41,958 nt of DNA from Chloroflexota bacterium (GTDB lineage: Bacteria; Chloroflexota; Anaerolineae; Epilineales; SHYO01). Positions 33,950 through 41,958 of this stretch are shown piece by piece. The notes under the pieces are model-generated. The model was not told the origin of the DNA. It worked only from the letters and a program-made list of their open reading frames with translations, and ran no database searches. The stretch covers positions 1-41,958 of the forward strand of contig SHYO01000012.1 in NCBI GenBank assembly GCA_009692745.1, written 5' to 3'. A program made the position numbers and the translations under genes. The stretch's first letter is position 1; the number at the start of each line of letters is the position of its first letter.

Positions 33950-35343
33950 CAACCATAAAACAAGTCACAGGCCTTTCGCTCGATTCTCTGGTCAAACCTG
34001 CTATTATCCTGGCAGTCCTCTTACTATCTGCCATTGCCGGGCCCCAAGCATCCATAGAACAGATCATATTACTGATCGGCACAAGCGCCGCATTAGTCTT
34101 CCTACATAAACCCATGCTCGGTTTGGTCACCCTGCTATTAGGTGCATTCCTCATTCCCTTCAGTGTAGGTACCGGAAGCCAGACGCCGATTAATATTGTT
34201 ATTATCTTGCTGCCAGTCCTGTTGGGCTTATGGCTCCTGCACATGGTTTTGCATCACGATGTACGCCTGGCCCCTTCCCGCGCCATGTTTCCCTTGCTGG
34301 CCCTCGCGATGACCGCCATACTTTCCTTTGCCTTCGGCCAACTGCCCTGGCTGCTCTTTGGCCAAAGAGCCCCCCTTACCGCCCAGTTAGGTGGACTCGG
34401 GATCTTTTTGCTTTCTGCGATGGCCTTTCTGCTGGTCGCCCATCAGATCCGCCAGCAGATCTGGCTGCAACGCCTTACCTGGCTCTTTCTTATCCTGGGG
34501 GCAATTTACATCGCCGGGCGCGCCTTTCCTTTCCTTGGCGCTTCGATCTTCCGTGTGTATCAACGTGGTGTTGATGGGAGCATCTTCTGGATCTGGTTGG
34601 TGGCTCTAGCTGCCGGCCAGGCTTTCTTCAATCATAAACTTTCCTTGCCCTGGCGCCTGGCTTTAGGTTTACTAGCGGTCGCCACTCTCATTGTAGCCTG
34701 GGTCCAGATTAAGGATTGGGCTTCCGGCTGGTTCCCCTCTCTTATCGCTTTTGGTATCGTCTTCGCCCTACGGTTCCCTCTTCCTGGTGCCCTGGGCGGG
34801 ATCGCGGGAGGATCTGCCTTCATCATACGTATTTCCGATGTTCTCAGCATCGTCACCGGGAACGCGCGCGGCGATTTCTTCCAATGGCAAGCCCGCCAGG
34901 CCGCCTGGCAAATCGTTCTGGAAGTAGCATCCAAAAGCCCTCTCTTGGGCCTGGGTCCAGCTAATTACTATTATTACGTCCAGCAATTCCCCATCCTGGG
35001 CTACTATGTCCGTTTTAACTCTCATAATAACTACATTGACCTGATTGCCCAGACGGGGCTGCTTGGCCTGGCGATGTTCCTCTGGTTCGCCCTATCCATC
35101 GGCCGTGAGGCCTGGGAGCTGAGAATTGCCACCTCGGACGGCTTTGCCCGGGGCTATGCTAACGCGTGTCTGGGGGGGCTGGCCGGTACCCTGGCGGCCG
35201 GTATGCTCGGCGATTGGTTCCTGCCCTTCGTCTACAATATCGGTCTCAATGGCTTTCGCGCCAGTTTCCTCGCCTGGTTCTTCCTGGGTGGCCTGGTAGC
35301 CCTCAAACAGATATCGAAGACAGACAAATCCCGTGAGAACTAG
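33943..35343 (+). CDS. O-antigen ligase/polymerase-like membrane protein (Wzy/WaaL family)
   Basis: A 466-residue polytopic protein with about 10-12 hydrophobic segments. The large loop between the later helices carries the family signature: SPLLGLGPANYYYYVQQFP, then FNSHNNYIDLIAQTGLLGL (the H-N-x2-L/I-x3-A/V-x2-G-x2-G pattern of Wzy_C proteins), after an Arg-bearing stretch NARGDFFQWQARQ. Family members either polymerise lipid-linked repeat units (Wzy) or ligate glycan to a lipid or protein (WaaL, PglL-like); sequence alone does not decide. If the host lacks LPS, ligation to another acceptor or polymerisation is more likely. Overlaps both neighbours by 7 and 11 nt. Confidence 0.9.
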   Translation: MLTTIKQVTGLSLDSLVKPAIILAVLLLSAIAGPQASIEQIILLIGTSAALVFLHKPMLGLVTLLLGAFLIPFSVGTGSQTPINIVIILLPVLLGLWLLHMVLHHDVRLAPSRAMFPLLALAMTAILSFAFGQLPWLLFGQRAPLTAQLGGLGIFLLSAMAFLLVAHQIRQQIWLQRLTWLFLILGAIYIAGRAFPFLGASIFRVYQRGVDGSIFWIWLVALAAGQAFFNHKLSLPWRLALGLLAVATLIVAWVQIKDWASGWFPSLIAFGIVFALRFPLPGALGGIAGGSAFIIRISDVLSIVTGNARGDFFQWQARQAAWQIVLEVASKSPLLGLGPANYYYYVQQFPILGYYVRFNSHNNYIDLIAQTGLLGLAMFLWFALSIGREAWELRIATSDGFARGYANACLGGLAGTLAAGMLGDWFLPFVYNIGLNGFRASFLAWFFLGGLVALKQISKTDKSREN

Positions 35344-36268
35344 TAATTTAGGTCTCTCTCTCTCCATCATTATCATCTCATGGAATACACGGGATCTCCT
35401 GGCCAAATGCCTGGCCTCCGTCTATAACCCAAGACCTGCTGCTTCCTTTGAGGTAATTGTAGTTGACAACGCCTCATCAGATGGCAGTCCCGAGATGGTG
35501 AAAACCCAGTTTCCCCAGGTCCGGATATTAGAGAATTCGCAGAACCTGGGCTTCGCCCGCGCCAACAATCAGGCCATTCGTGCCAGTCAGGGTCGCTATA
35601 TTCTCCTACTGAACAGCGACACTATCGTCACGCCCCATGCTGTTCAGATGCTGCTAGATTGTATGCAAACCCATCCCCAGGCTGGCGTTTGCGGTCCCAT
35701 GCTCATCAATGCCAACGCCACTTTCCAGGCCTCTTTCAATGATTTTCCAAACCTATTCACCGAGATAATTCATCTCCTGGGCGTGGCGCCGCGCCTCCTG
35801 AGTCGCAGCTATCCCAGCTACGAATTAACAGATAGCCGCCAATTACGGGCCGTCGATTGGGTAGGTGGCGCCTGCTTTATGATCCGCCGCGCCTGCATCG
35901 ACCAGGTTGGCCTACTTGACGAGTCTTTTATTATGTACGGTGAGGAGGTCGATTGGTGCTACCGCATCCGCCAGCATGGATGGGAAGTCATCTACCAGCC
36001 TGATGCCCGTATCATCCACCTGGGAGGACAGAGCGCCCTGCGCGTTCCCGCGTGGAAATATCTCCAGCTACAACGCGGCAAAGTACTATTCTTTCGCAAA
36101 CATTACGGCCCTATAGCCACAGCCATCCTGGTCAATCTGATTAGAGCCACCAATCTCATGAAAGCCGGCTCATTTTTCATCATCACCCACCTGCCGGCGC
36201 CTTTGCACATGCCAAGATCAGACAAATACTGGCGTACCTACTGGAATACCGCATGGTCAACCCTCTGA
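35333..36268 (+). CDS. GT2 rhamnosyltransferase-like glycosyltransferase (WbbL type)
   Basis: A 311-residue GT-A enzyme from a GTG that overlaps the upstream gene by 11 nt. Seen: LSIIIISWNTRDLLAKCLAS, VVDNASSDGS, NLGFARANNQAI, LLLNSDT (NSD metal-site variant), VGGACFMIRR and YGEEVDWCYRIRQHGWE. This set is that of the WbbL/RfbF rhamnosyltransferase-type GT2 branch and separates it from the other GT2 proteins here. The donor may be dTDP-L-rhamnose, but no rml operon is in the window. Confidence 0.92.
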   Translation: MRTSNLGLSLSIIIISWNTRDLLAKCLASVYNPRPAASFEVIVVDNASSDGSPEMVKTQFPQVRILENSQNLGFARANNQAIRASQGRYILLLNSDTIVTPHAVQMLLDCMQTHPQAGVCGPMLINANATFQASFNDFPNLFTEIIHLLGVAPRLLSRSYPSYELTDSRQLRAVDWVGGACFMIRRACIDQVGLLDESFIMYGEEVDWCYRIRQHGWEVIYQPDARIIHLGGQSALRVPAWKYLQLQRGKVLFFRKHYGPIATAILVNLIRATNLMKAGSFFIITHLPAPLHMPRSDKYWRTYWNTAWSTL

Positions 36269-36331
36269 TGCTCACCTATGCGCCACATGTTGCACAAATT
36301 GGCGATTTGTCCTCTTTAAGGACCCTCCCCG

Positions 36332-37513
36332 ATGCATATTGCGATTGATGCCCGGTCCATGTCCCACCCACAACCGGGCGGCTTTAAGACTTATACCACG
36401 AACCTGATTCGAGCCTTGCTCGTCGAGGATCGCCAGGCCACCTACACTATCTACCTTGACCGTCCTATGAATGGGGTCATGCTGCCGGCGAACGCCAACG
36501 CCTCGCTGCGAATCATTGAGGTTCCTGCTCCCTGGATTGGTATGCCTTTCCGCGAACAGATCAGCATCCCCCTCCATATCCGCAGCACCCATCCCGATCT
36601 CGTCCATTTCCCTTGTGCTACAGGTTCGCTTTACCCCCGCATCCCACTGGTCGTCACGATTCATGACGCTATTGAGTTTCTAGAACTGCACCAGGCCGGC
36701 CGTTCGCCCCGCGAAAATGCCCGGCGCTTCCTCATGTCTCTCTACAACCGGCAAATACAGCGCCTGGTTGCCCGACGCGCGCAAGCCATTATTACCGTTT
36801 CTGATTATTCCAAACGGGACATCATGCGCGTGCTCGCTGTCCCTGATCGCCAAATTAGGGTTGTGCCTAACGCCCCTGCCGATCTCTATCGGCCTATTCA
36901 CGATCCTACAACCATCCGGCAACAGTTGGCCCAATATCACCTGCCGCCAGCCTTTATCCTGGCCCTGGTCTCGGCTTCCCCGCGTAAAAATGCGACCGGT
37001 CTGCTGCGCATCTACGCCCGCCTACCGGTCACCATCCGGGAAAAATATCCCCTGGTTATCGTCTGGACCCATGCTCTGCTCCAGACCAGCATCACGGAAG
37101 AGACGAACAGGCTGGGCCTAGCCAACTGCGTTCGCTTTCTCTCCCATGTTCCTGACAAGGATCTGGTCTTGCTATATAATGCTGCCACCCTATTCGTTTT
37201 TACTTCTTTGTACGAAGGGTTTGGTCTACCGGTCCTGGAAGCCATGGCCTGCGGTACTCCTGTATTAGCCAGCAATCTGACTTCCATTCCAGAAGTAGCC
37301 GGAACTGCTGCGTGCCTGGCCGATCCCCGTGATGAGCCCGCTTTTTCTCAGGCTTTGGCCGATCTCCTGGGCACCCCTGATATCCGCGCCAACCTATCCG
37401 AGTCAGGACTACACCGTGCCCGCCAATTTTCCTGGCAGCACACCGCCAGGATGACATTAGAGGTTTACCGGGAAACTGTGGCAGCGATCCATAGCAATGG
37501 CATCGCCCAATAA
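36332..37513 (+). CDS. GT4 family glycosyltransferase (mannosyltransferase-like)
   Basis: A 393-residue GT-B enzyme: IAIDARSMSHPQPGGFKTYT at the start, PLVVTIHDAIEF (the V-H-D motif), IITVSDYSKRDIM, VVPNAP, FILALVSASPRKNATGLLRI and the E-x7-E motif in SLYEGFGLPVLEAMACGTP. It looks like WbaZ/WbdB-type mannosyltransferases. AGGA lies upstream of the ATG in a 63-bp gap. The sugar specificity is a guess. Confidence 0.92.
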   Translation: MHIAIDARSMSHPQPGGFKTYTTNLIRALLVEDRQATYTIYLDRPMNGVMLPANANASLRIIEVPAPWIGMPFREQISIPLHIRSTHPDLVHFPCATGSLYPRIPLVVTIHDAIEFLELHQAGRSPRENARRFLMSLYNRQIQRLVARRAQAIITVSDYSKRDIMRVLAVPDRQIRVVPNAPADLYRPIHDPTTIRQQLAQYHLPPAFILALVSASPRKNATGLLRIYARLPVTIREKYPLVIVWTHALLQTSITEETNRLGLANCVRFLSHVPDKDLVLLYNAATLFVFTSLYEGFGLPVLEAMACGTPVLASNLTSIPEVAGTAACLADPRDEPAFSQALADLLGTPDIRANLSESGLHRARQFSWQHTARMTLEVYRETVAAIHSNGIAQ

Positions 37514-37565
37514 CCATTTCTATTTTGAGCGCACTGAACGCCCAACTTTCCGGTAACCCATACCC

Positions 37566-38558
37566 GTGACTACTACAAAACTGGCAACCTGTCTCATTTG
37601 TGGCGCATCAGACTACACTGTCAACGGTCAGAACCCGCAATGGTCTATCTTGACGTGTAACCGGTGTGGCCTGGCCTTCGTCTACCCTATCCCAGAGATG
37701 GCCCAAATCATGGAGCTTTACCCGGCCGACTATTATGCTCACAGAGAGGCGGTAACCCGGCGTCCCACTCTGCGCGCGGATCTCAAGCGCATGGTTGCCA
37801 GTGAAATCTACGACTTGCCACTGCCCCATCGCTTTCAGTCCTGGCAATCCTGGTCTAAGAAACTCATCGCCTGGCTGCTGCGCTACCAGATGCGCATCCC
37901 TCCACCCCGGCAAGGCCAGCGCCGCGTGTTGGACGTTGGTTGTGGCAATGGCACCTACCTGCTCTGGTTGCGCGAATTAGGTTGGGAGTGTTATGGCAAT
38001 GAAATTGATACCGGGGCAGTCATTGAGGCACGCCAGGCTGGCTTAGATGTTTTCCATGGCGATCTACAGCAGGCCGGATATCCGGTTGAATCCTTTGACA
38101 TTATCAATTTCAGTTCCGTCTTGGATCATACCGCCGATCCCTTAGGGAACCTACGCGAAGCTTTTCGTCTGCTCAAACCTGGCGGCGAAATCATTGCTCA
38201 CTGCCCCAATTTCGCCAGCCTGCAAAGCCAGCTATTCGGCCAAAATTGGTACAATTACATTCCGCCAGAACATCTTTACTACTTTCCCCCCAATACCTTA
38301 ATGGCAATTTTTGAAAAGGCGGGGTTCCGGGTAGAAAAATTGTGGCATAAATCACCGACAAACTTCCTGCCCCATACACTGATGTATCGTACCCGCGCCC
38401 GCCGCTGGTTTAATCCTCTCAAAGAGCACTATCATATCGAGCCAGAATGGTCCATCCTGGCAAAGTCGATCTTTGCACCTTTTTCCTTGATTCAGGATGC
38501 CCTTGGACGCGGCGAGACTATTTATATCCAGGGCCGCAAGCCTGTTTCCAGCAGGTAA
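37566..38558 (+). CDS. Class I SAM methyltransferase with N-terminal zinc ribbon
   Basis: A 330-residue protein starting at GTG. Residues 9-34 have C9-x2-C12 and C31-x2-C34, a zinc ribbon found in many sugar-modifying methyltransferases. The Rossmann part has RRVLDVGCGNGTYLLWL (119-135), IINFSSVLDHTADPLGN and LLKPGGEIIAHCPNF, then PEHLYYFPPNTL. Similar proteins methylate nucleotide sugars or glycan ends in polysaccharide clusters. Here it may act on one residue of the repeat or on the terminus. Acceptor unknown. Confidence 0.9.
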   Translation: MTTTKLATCLICGASDYTVNGQNPQWSILTCNRCGLAFVYPIPEMAQIMELYPADYYAHREAVTRRPTLRADLKRMVASEIYDLPLPHRFQSWQSWSKKLIAWLLRYQMRIPPPRQGQRRVLDVGCGNGTYLLWLRELGWECYGNEIDTGAVIEARQAGLDVFHGDLQQAGYPVESFDIINFSSVLDHTADPLGNLREAFRLLKPGGEIIAHCPNFASLQSQLFGQNWYNYIPPEHLYYFPPNTLMAIFEKAGFRVEKLWHKSPTNFLPHTLMYRTRARRWFNPLKEHYHIEPEWSILAKSIFAPFSLIQDALGRGETIYIQGRKPVSSR

Positions 38559-38585
38559 TCAAACTACCGTTACGAGAAGGTATCC

Positions 38586-39830
38586 TTGCATATTCTCTTT
38601 CTCACCCAGGTTTTACCCTACCCTTTGGATGCAGGGCCTAAAATGCGCGCCTACTATGTCCTGCGCTACCTGGCGGCGCGCCACAATGTCACCCTGGTTA
38701 CCTTCATCCGCCCCGGTGATCCGCCATATGCCGTCGCCCACCTGCGAAAATACTGCAAGCAGGTTATCACTATACCTATACACCGTTCCCGCCTCAATGA
38801 CGGTCTGGCTCTGGTCCGCAGTCTGGCAACAAGACATGGAGATCCTTTCCTCATCACCCGTGACTGGATTCCTTCCATGGTCGCCACTCTGCGCCGCCTC
38901 CTGGCAGACTCTATTCCCATCGATGCGGTGCATGCCGACCAACTCTGGATGGCGCCTTACGCTCTTCTGGCCAATGAGCGATCCTCTCCTGGGTCAGACC
39001 GGCGCCTGATTCTTGACCAGCACAACGCCGTCTTCCAGGTGCCTCAGCGCCTGGCCCAGGGGGAGGCCCAACCTATTAAAAAAATGTTTCTGCAGCGCGA
39101 AGCCCGCCTGCTGGCCCGCTATGAAGCCCGCGTTTGTGCTCGCTTCAACCGGGTTATTTGGGTCACTGCAGAAGATCGCCAAGCCCTGGAAAACCTGCCG
39201 CCCTACCGCCAGGCGGCCCTATCCGCCTCTTCCATCATACCCATCTGTGTCGATCCCAGTGAGCTTCCCTTTCTACCACCCTCACCCGCCGCTCGTTCGC
39301 TGCTATTCATCGGTGGTATGCACTGGCCACCTAATGCGGCCGGGGTCCGTTGGTTCGGCCAGCATGTCTGGCCCCTGGTTGCCTCTCAAAATTCCGGCGT
39401 TACCTGGCAAGTCATCGGCCGTAATCCCCCCGCCGAGCTCCACCATCTCCCCCGGATCACCGCTCCCGGCTATATGGCAGATATTAGCCAACCCTGGCGT
39501 GAATCTGCTATCTTTATCGTCCCCCTGCACGCGGGAGGGGGCATGCGCGTCAAAATCCTAGAGGCCTGGGCGCGTGGTCTGCCCATAGTCTCCACCACCA
39601 TTGGCGCCGAGGGGCTGGAATATCGCTCCGGTGAAAATATCTTACTTGCCGATACCCCGGCCGATTTCGCTGCAGCCGTAGCTCGCCTACTCTCCGACCA
39701 GTCCCTTGCCGCCAGCCTTAGCCAGGCCGGCCGTCGCACCGTCGAGGAACATTACGATTGGCGCCAGGTTTACCGCGCCTGGGATGAAGTTTACACCCGT
39801 ACTCCATTAGAGAAGCCAACCGTTCTATAA
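38586..39830 (+). CDS. GT4 family glycosyltransferase
   Basis: A 414-residue GT-B enzyme from TTG, with AGAAGG six bases upstream. It begins HILFLTQVLPYPLDAGPKMR, has LLFIGGMHWPPNAAGVRWF and the donor motif HAGGGMRVKILEAWARGLP. It is the relative of the gene at 32747 (same layout and G-G-G-x-R-x-K-I-L-E-A motif). The VHADQLWMAPYALL segment and LILDQHNAV are also shared by this subgroup. Sugar unknown. Confidence 0.92.
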   Translation: MHILFLTQVLPYPLDAGPKMRAYYVLRYLAARHNVTLVTFIRPGDPPYAVAHLRKYCKQVITIPIHRSRLNDGLALVRSLATRHGDPFLITRDWIPSMVATLRRLLADSIPIDAVHADQLWMAPYALLANERSSPGSDRRLILDQHNAVFQVPQRLAQGEAQPIKKMFLQREARLLARYEARVCARFNRVIWVTAEDRQALENLPPYRQAALSASSIIPICVDPSELPFLPPSPAARSLLFIGGMHWPPNAAGVRWFGQHVWPLVASQNSGVTWQVIGRNPPAELHHLPRITAPGYMADISQPWRESAIFIVPLHAGGGMRVKILEAWARGLPIVSTTIGAEGLEYRSGENILLADTPADFAAAVARLLSDQSLAASLSQAGRRTVEEHYDWRQVYRAWDEVYTRTPLEKPTVL

Positions 39831-39858
39831 GGCATGCCTACTGATCAAAGGGGTACCT

Positions 39859-40620
39859 ATGAATCCAGTGCTACAGCACTTGCTGAGCAATCCCATAGTA
39901 AGATCCGGGACTTGTAGTGGTATTTCTCCGCAAAAAGTAGAGCTCCTAATGGAGCTTGTGACAGAGCTAAGGCCCCGTCAGTCTTTGGAGGTCGGCCTGG
40001 CTTATGGCACTTCCGCATTGGCGATTTGTGAGGTTCTGCCACCAGGAAGCTGTCATATCGTGATAGATCCTTACCAGACTAACCATTGGGAAGGCCGGGG
40101 ATTGCAGCATCTACAGCAAGCCGGACACGCTGATCGCATTGAATTTTATGAGGATTTCTCATATCGGGTCTTGCCCCAAATAGAGGCCAAAGGTGTGCGA
40201 GTAGATTTTGCTTTCATAGACGGGCGTCACACCTTTGATTATGTGCTGGTCGATTTTTTCCATATCGATAAAATGCTCAACCCAGGCGGCGTGGTGCTCT
40301 TTGATGATGCCGACTGGCCCTCTATCCGCAGAGTGCTCCGCTTCATTGTGATGAACCTACCTTATCAGGTGTATAAAACATTACCGGCAAATTCAGGTCA
40401 AGCCTCGCGACGACGCCAGACCTATGATATCTTCGCAGCGTTGTGCAGTGTTGGTCTCAATGCGATCAGCCAGATTCCGGGATTCCGGGAACCGATCAGC
40501 CGGGCTTTTGGCGGGGACCTGCGTGGAATCGATAAAAGGTGCGGTCTGATGAGTCCTTTTATCGCCCTGCGCAAGGTCGACACTGACCGGCGGGGGTTAA
40601 AGCACTTCGAATTCTTTTAA
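39859..40620 (+). CDS. Class I SAM methyltransferase (CmcI/Methyltransf_24-like)
   Basis: A 253-residue protein. Motif I is SLEVGLAYGTSALAI (42-56); IVIDPYQ gives the acidic residue after strand 2; FAFIDGRHTFDYVLVDF and GGVVLFDDADW carry the metal/catalytic acidic residues typical of O-methyltransferases of this group. RBS AGGGG lies upstream of the ATG. An O-methyltransferase acting on a sugar hydroxyl is the best guess. It is the third methyltransferase of the locus. Confidence 0.88.
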   Translation: MNPVLQHLLSNPIVRSGTCSGISPQKVELLMELVTELRPRQSLEVGLAYGTSALAICEVLPPGSCHIVIDPYQTNHWEGRGLQHLQQAGHADRIEFYEDFSYRVLPQIEAKGVRVDFAFIDGRHTFDYVLVDFFHIDKMLNPGGVVLFDDADWPSIRRVLRFIVMNLPYQVYKTLPANSGQASRRRQTYDIFAALCSVGLNAISQIPGFREPISRAFGGDLRGIDKRCGLMSPFIALRKVDTDRRGLKHFEFF

Positions 40621-40724
40621 GAGAATGTCGGTATTCAGAAATGTTTGGCCAGATCGTCAGATTTCCTACCAAACCATGCAAACTGATCGCTTCACAAACA
40701 CAACCCCGTTTCCTGGAGGAATCG

Positions 40725-41861
40725 GTGAAAATAATTGATCGCAATCTATTCACGTTAAGAACTTCAGTCGCTGCTGATCCATACAAATCCGGTTATATAC
40801 CAGCTCTTGACGGGCTTAGAGCTTTTGCAATTCTGAGTGTATTGGTTTACCACGCAATAGCTTCAGTGCTGAGCGGAGGATTTATTGGTGTCGATATTTT
40901 CTTCACATTAAGTGGCTTCTTAATTACAGCACTTCTCATTCGTGAATGGGACCGATCAGAAAACATTGATTTTAAAAATTTCTATGCTCGACGGGCACTC
41001 AGACTACTCCCCGCCCTAGTCGCCCTACTGCTTGTGTATGTCCTTACCAGTTTTCTTTTCTTGGAAAAAATAACAAACCAATCGGTGCCAGACAATTTAT
41101 TGGATGCATTCATAGTGTTGTTTTATGCTTCAAACTGGACATTGGCACTTGGCTTGGGACGTCCCCAAATGTTAGGGCATGCCTGGTCCTTATCAATAGA
41201 AGAACAATTTTATATCCTCTGGCCTCTGACTCTGCTCTTCATCCTCCGTCTTATTCCTTCAAGGTGTTGGATAGTAGCCATTCTACTTTCTGCAGCCTTT
41301 TTGTCCTTTTTACATCGGGTCCAAATGTTAAGTACCGGAGCTTCGTCTTGGCGACTCTATTTTGGTCTCGATACGAGATTGGACTCCTTATTGATAGGAT
41401 GTGCATTGGGCGTCATCTTTTCGTCCAATCTTCTTCCATCAGGCCGATGGATGCCCGCATTTACGAATTATACAGCTTTGGCTTCGATGTTTGGCCTACT
41501 AATCCTTATTAAGGTTTCGGTTTGGGAGAATTCTTCTACGCCTTATGTTGTCTTTGTCCTTACTGCAGTATTCACCATGTTTATCATTCTAAATTTAACC
41601 TCACCCTATAGAAGTACACTCCGTAACATACTAGAAATTCCATTATTAGTGGGAATAGGGAAGATTTCATATGGTCTCTATCTTTGGCATTTTCCAATAT
41701 TTTTTGTGATGAAACAGTTACACTGGTGGGGACCCGTTGTATTAGCCATTGGAGGTACTTTAACATTTGTCATAGCAATACTATCCTACCATTTTCTTGA
41801 AAAACCATTCCCTCTACTTTCCGCTAAGTTAAGCTTTGCCGGGGTGGGCAACATGGTGTAA
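40725..41861 (+). CDS. Membrane O-acyltransferase (acyltransferase 3 / OafA family)
   Basis: I start at the GTG at 40725 (378 residues) because GGAGGA lies just upstream; the ATG at 40641 adds 28 unlikely residues with no ribosome site. Seen: YIPALDGLRAFAILSVLVYHA (24-44, catalytic-type H43 and the DGLRA-AI motif), GGFIGVDIFFTLSGFLI (51-67), YARRALRLLPAL and SLSIEEQFYILWPL. About ten hydrophobic segments follow. There is no C-terminal SGNH domain. The family moves acetyl or other acyl groups onto extracytoplasmic glycans. Base composition is clearly more A+T-rich than the rest of the locus, pointing to separate origin. Confidence 0.92.
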   Translation: MKIIDRNLFTLRTSVAADPYKSGYIPALDGLRAFAILSVLVYHAIASVLSGGFIGVDIFFTLSGFLITALLIREWDRSENIDFKNFYARRALRLLPALVALLLVYVLTSFLFLEKITNQSVPDNLLDAFIVLFYASNWTLALGLGRPQMLGHAWSLSIEEQFYILWPLTLLFILRLIPSRCWIVAILLSAAFLSFLHRVQMLSTGASSWRLYFGLDTRLDSLLIGCALGVIFSSNLLPSGRWMPAFTNYTALASMFGLLILIKVSVWENSSTPYVVFVLTAVFTMFIILNLTSPYRSTLRNILEIPLLVGIGKISYGLYLWHFPIFFVMKQLHWWGPVVLAIGGTLTFVIAILSYHFLEKPFPLLSAKLSFAGVGNMV

Positions 41862-41901
41862 ACTGGCTGTACTTTCGAATCCATGCTGGAGGGCCGATCC
41901 A

Positions 41902-41958
41902 ATGAACGAACCTACTTGGCAGATGATGACGTTGCTGTGCAGTGTCGTGCGGTCCACG
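41902..41958 (+). CDS. Probable start of a further gene (5' end only)
   Basis: An ATG at 41902 is preceded by GGAGGG eight bases upstream, and the frame stays open for 19 codons to the window edge (MNEPTWQMMTLLCSVVRST). The ribosome site makes a real start likely, but too little is visible to name the product. Confidence 0.45.
   Translation, partial: MNEPTWQMMTLLCSVVRST

Noticed and set aside
32747-39830. PEP-CTERM/exosortase system suggested by the style of two GT4 proteins
   Set aside because: No exosortase and no PEP-CTERM-like tail was found in any protein of the window; the BNR protein ends in a plain helix and basic residues.
1-41958. CRISPR array, tRNA/rRNA, insertion sequence or integrase
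   Set aside because: No regularly spaced short repeats, tRNA-like folds or transposase motifs were seen on reading both strands.

Overview
The window is one large surface-polysaccharide locus, probably from a bacterium of the phylum Chloroflexota (Anaerolineae/Caldilineae-like). I infer this from the Thr-Pro-rich linkers with ATAT-type repeats, a propeller protein with a small Cys-cluster domain at its N-terminus, the many GT2/GT4 enzymes of this style and mixed GTG/TTG start use. No rRNA, tRNA, IS element, integrase, CRISPR array or clear rho-independent terminator was seen.

Layout. (1) A leftward operon of four closely packed genes occupies 6712 down to 1: a Wzz/BY-kinase chain-length regulator, a membrane protein with Cys cluster, Thr-Pro stalk and WD40-like propeller, a polyprenyl-phosphate sugar-1-phosphate transferase, and an AP-superfamily phosphodiesterase that runs off the left edge. 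(2) 6713-7474 is a divergent control region with a good promoter on each strand, three TTAA-type repeats at exact 11-bp spacing and a 20-bp tandem repeat. (3) From 7475 to the right edge every gene is on the plus strand, mostly with gaps under 120 bp or overlaps. This arm starts with an O-acetyltransferase, a polyprenyl-phosphate GT2, a B12-binding radical SAM enzyme and an ArnB-like aminotransferase. Next comes an export block: one Wzm permease, a methyltransferase, Wzt copy 1, two sulfotransferases and Wzt copy 2. A nucleotide-sugar block follows (GalE-like SDR, RmlD-like reductase, FnlA/CapE-like dehydratase and FnlC-like 2-epimerase, probably making UDP-L-QuiNAc or UDP-L-FucNAc). Then come five GT2 enzymes with a secreted BNR-propeller protein among them, GT4 enzymes, an O-antigen ligase/polymerase-like membrane protein, a WbbL-like GT2, further GT4 enzymes, two methyltransferases and an OafA-type acyltransferase. 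A new gene probably begins at 41902.

How it may work. The initiating transferase loads the first sugar-phosphate on a polyprenyl carrier, about eleven glycosyltransferases extend the glycan, and two O-acyltransferases, two sulfotransferases, three methyltransferases and the aminotransferase/radical SAM pair decorate it. Export signatures are mixed. An ABC transporter (Wzm with two Wzt proteins of different C-terminal domain) sits with Wzy-pathway-type parts (sugar transferase, BY-kinase, Wzy/WaaL-like protein), but I see no Wzx flippase or Wza-type outer-membrane porin. The most unusual points are the duplicated Wzt with diverged glycan-recognition domain around a sulfotransferase pair, the radical SAM enzyme between ArnC-like and ArnB-like genes, and the phased repeats in the control region.
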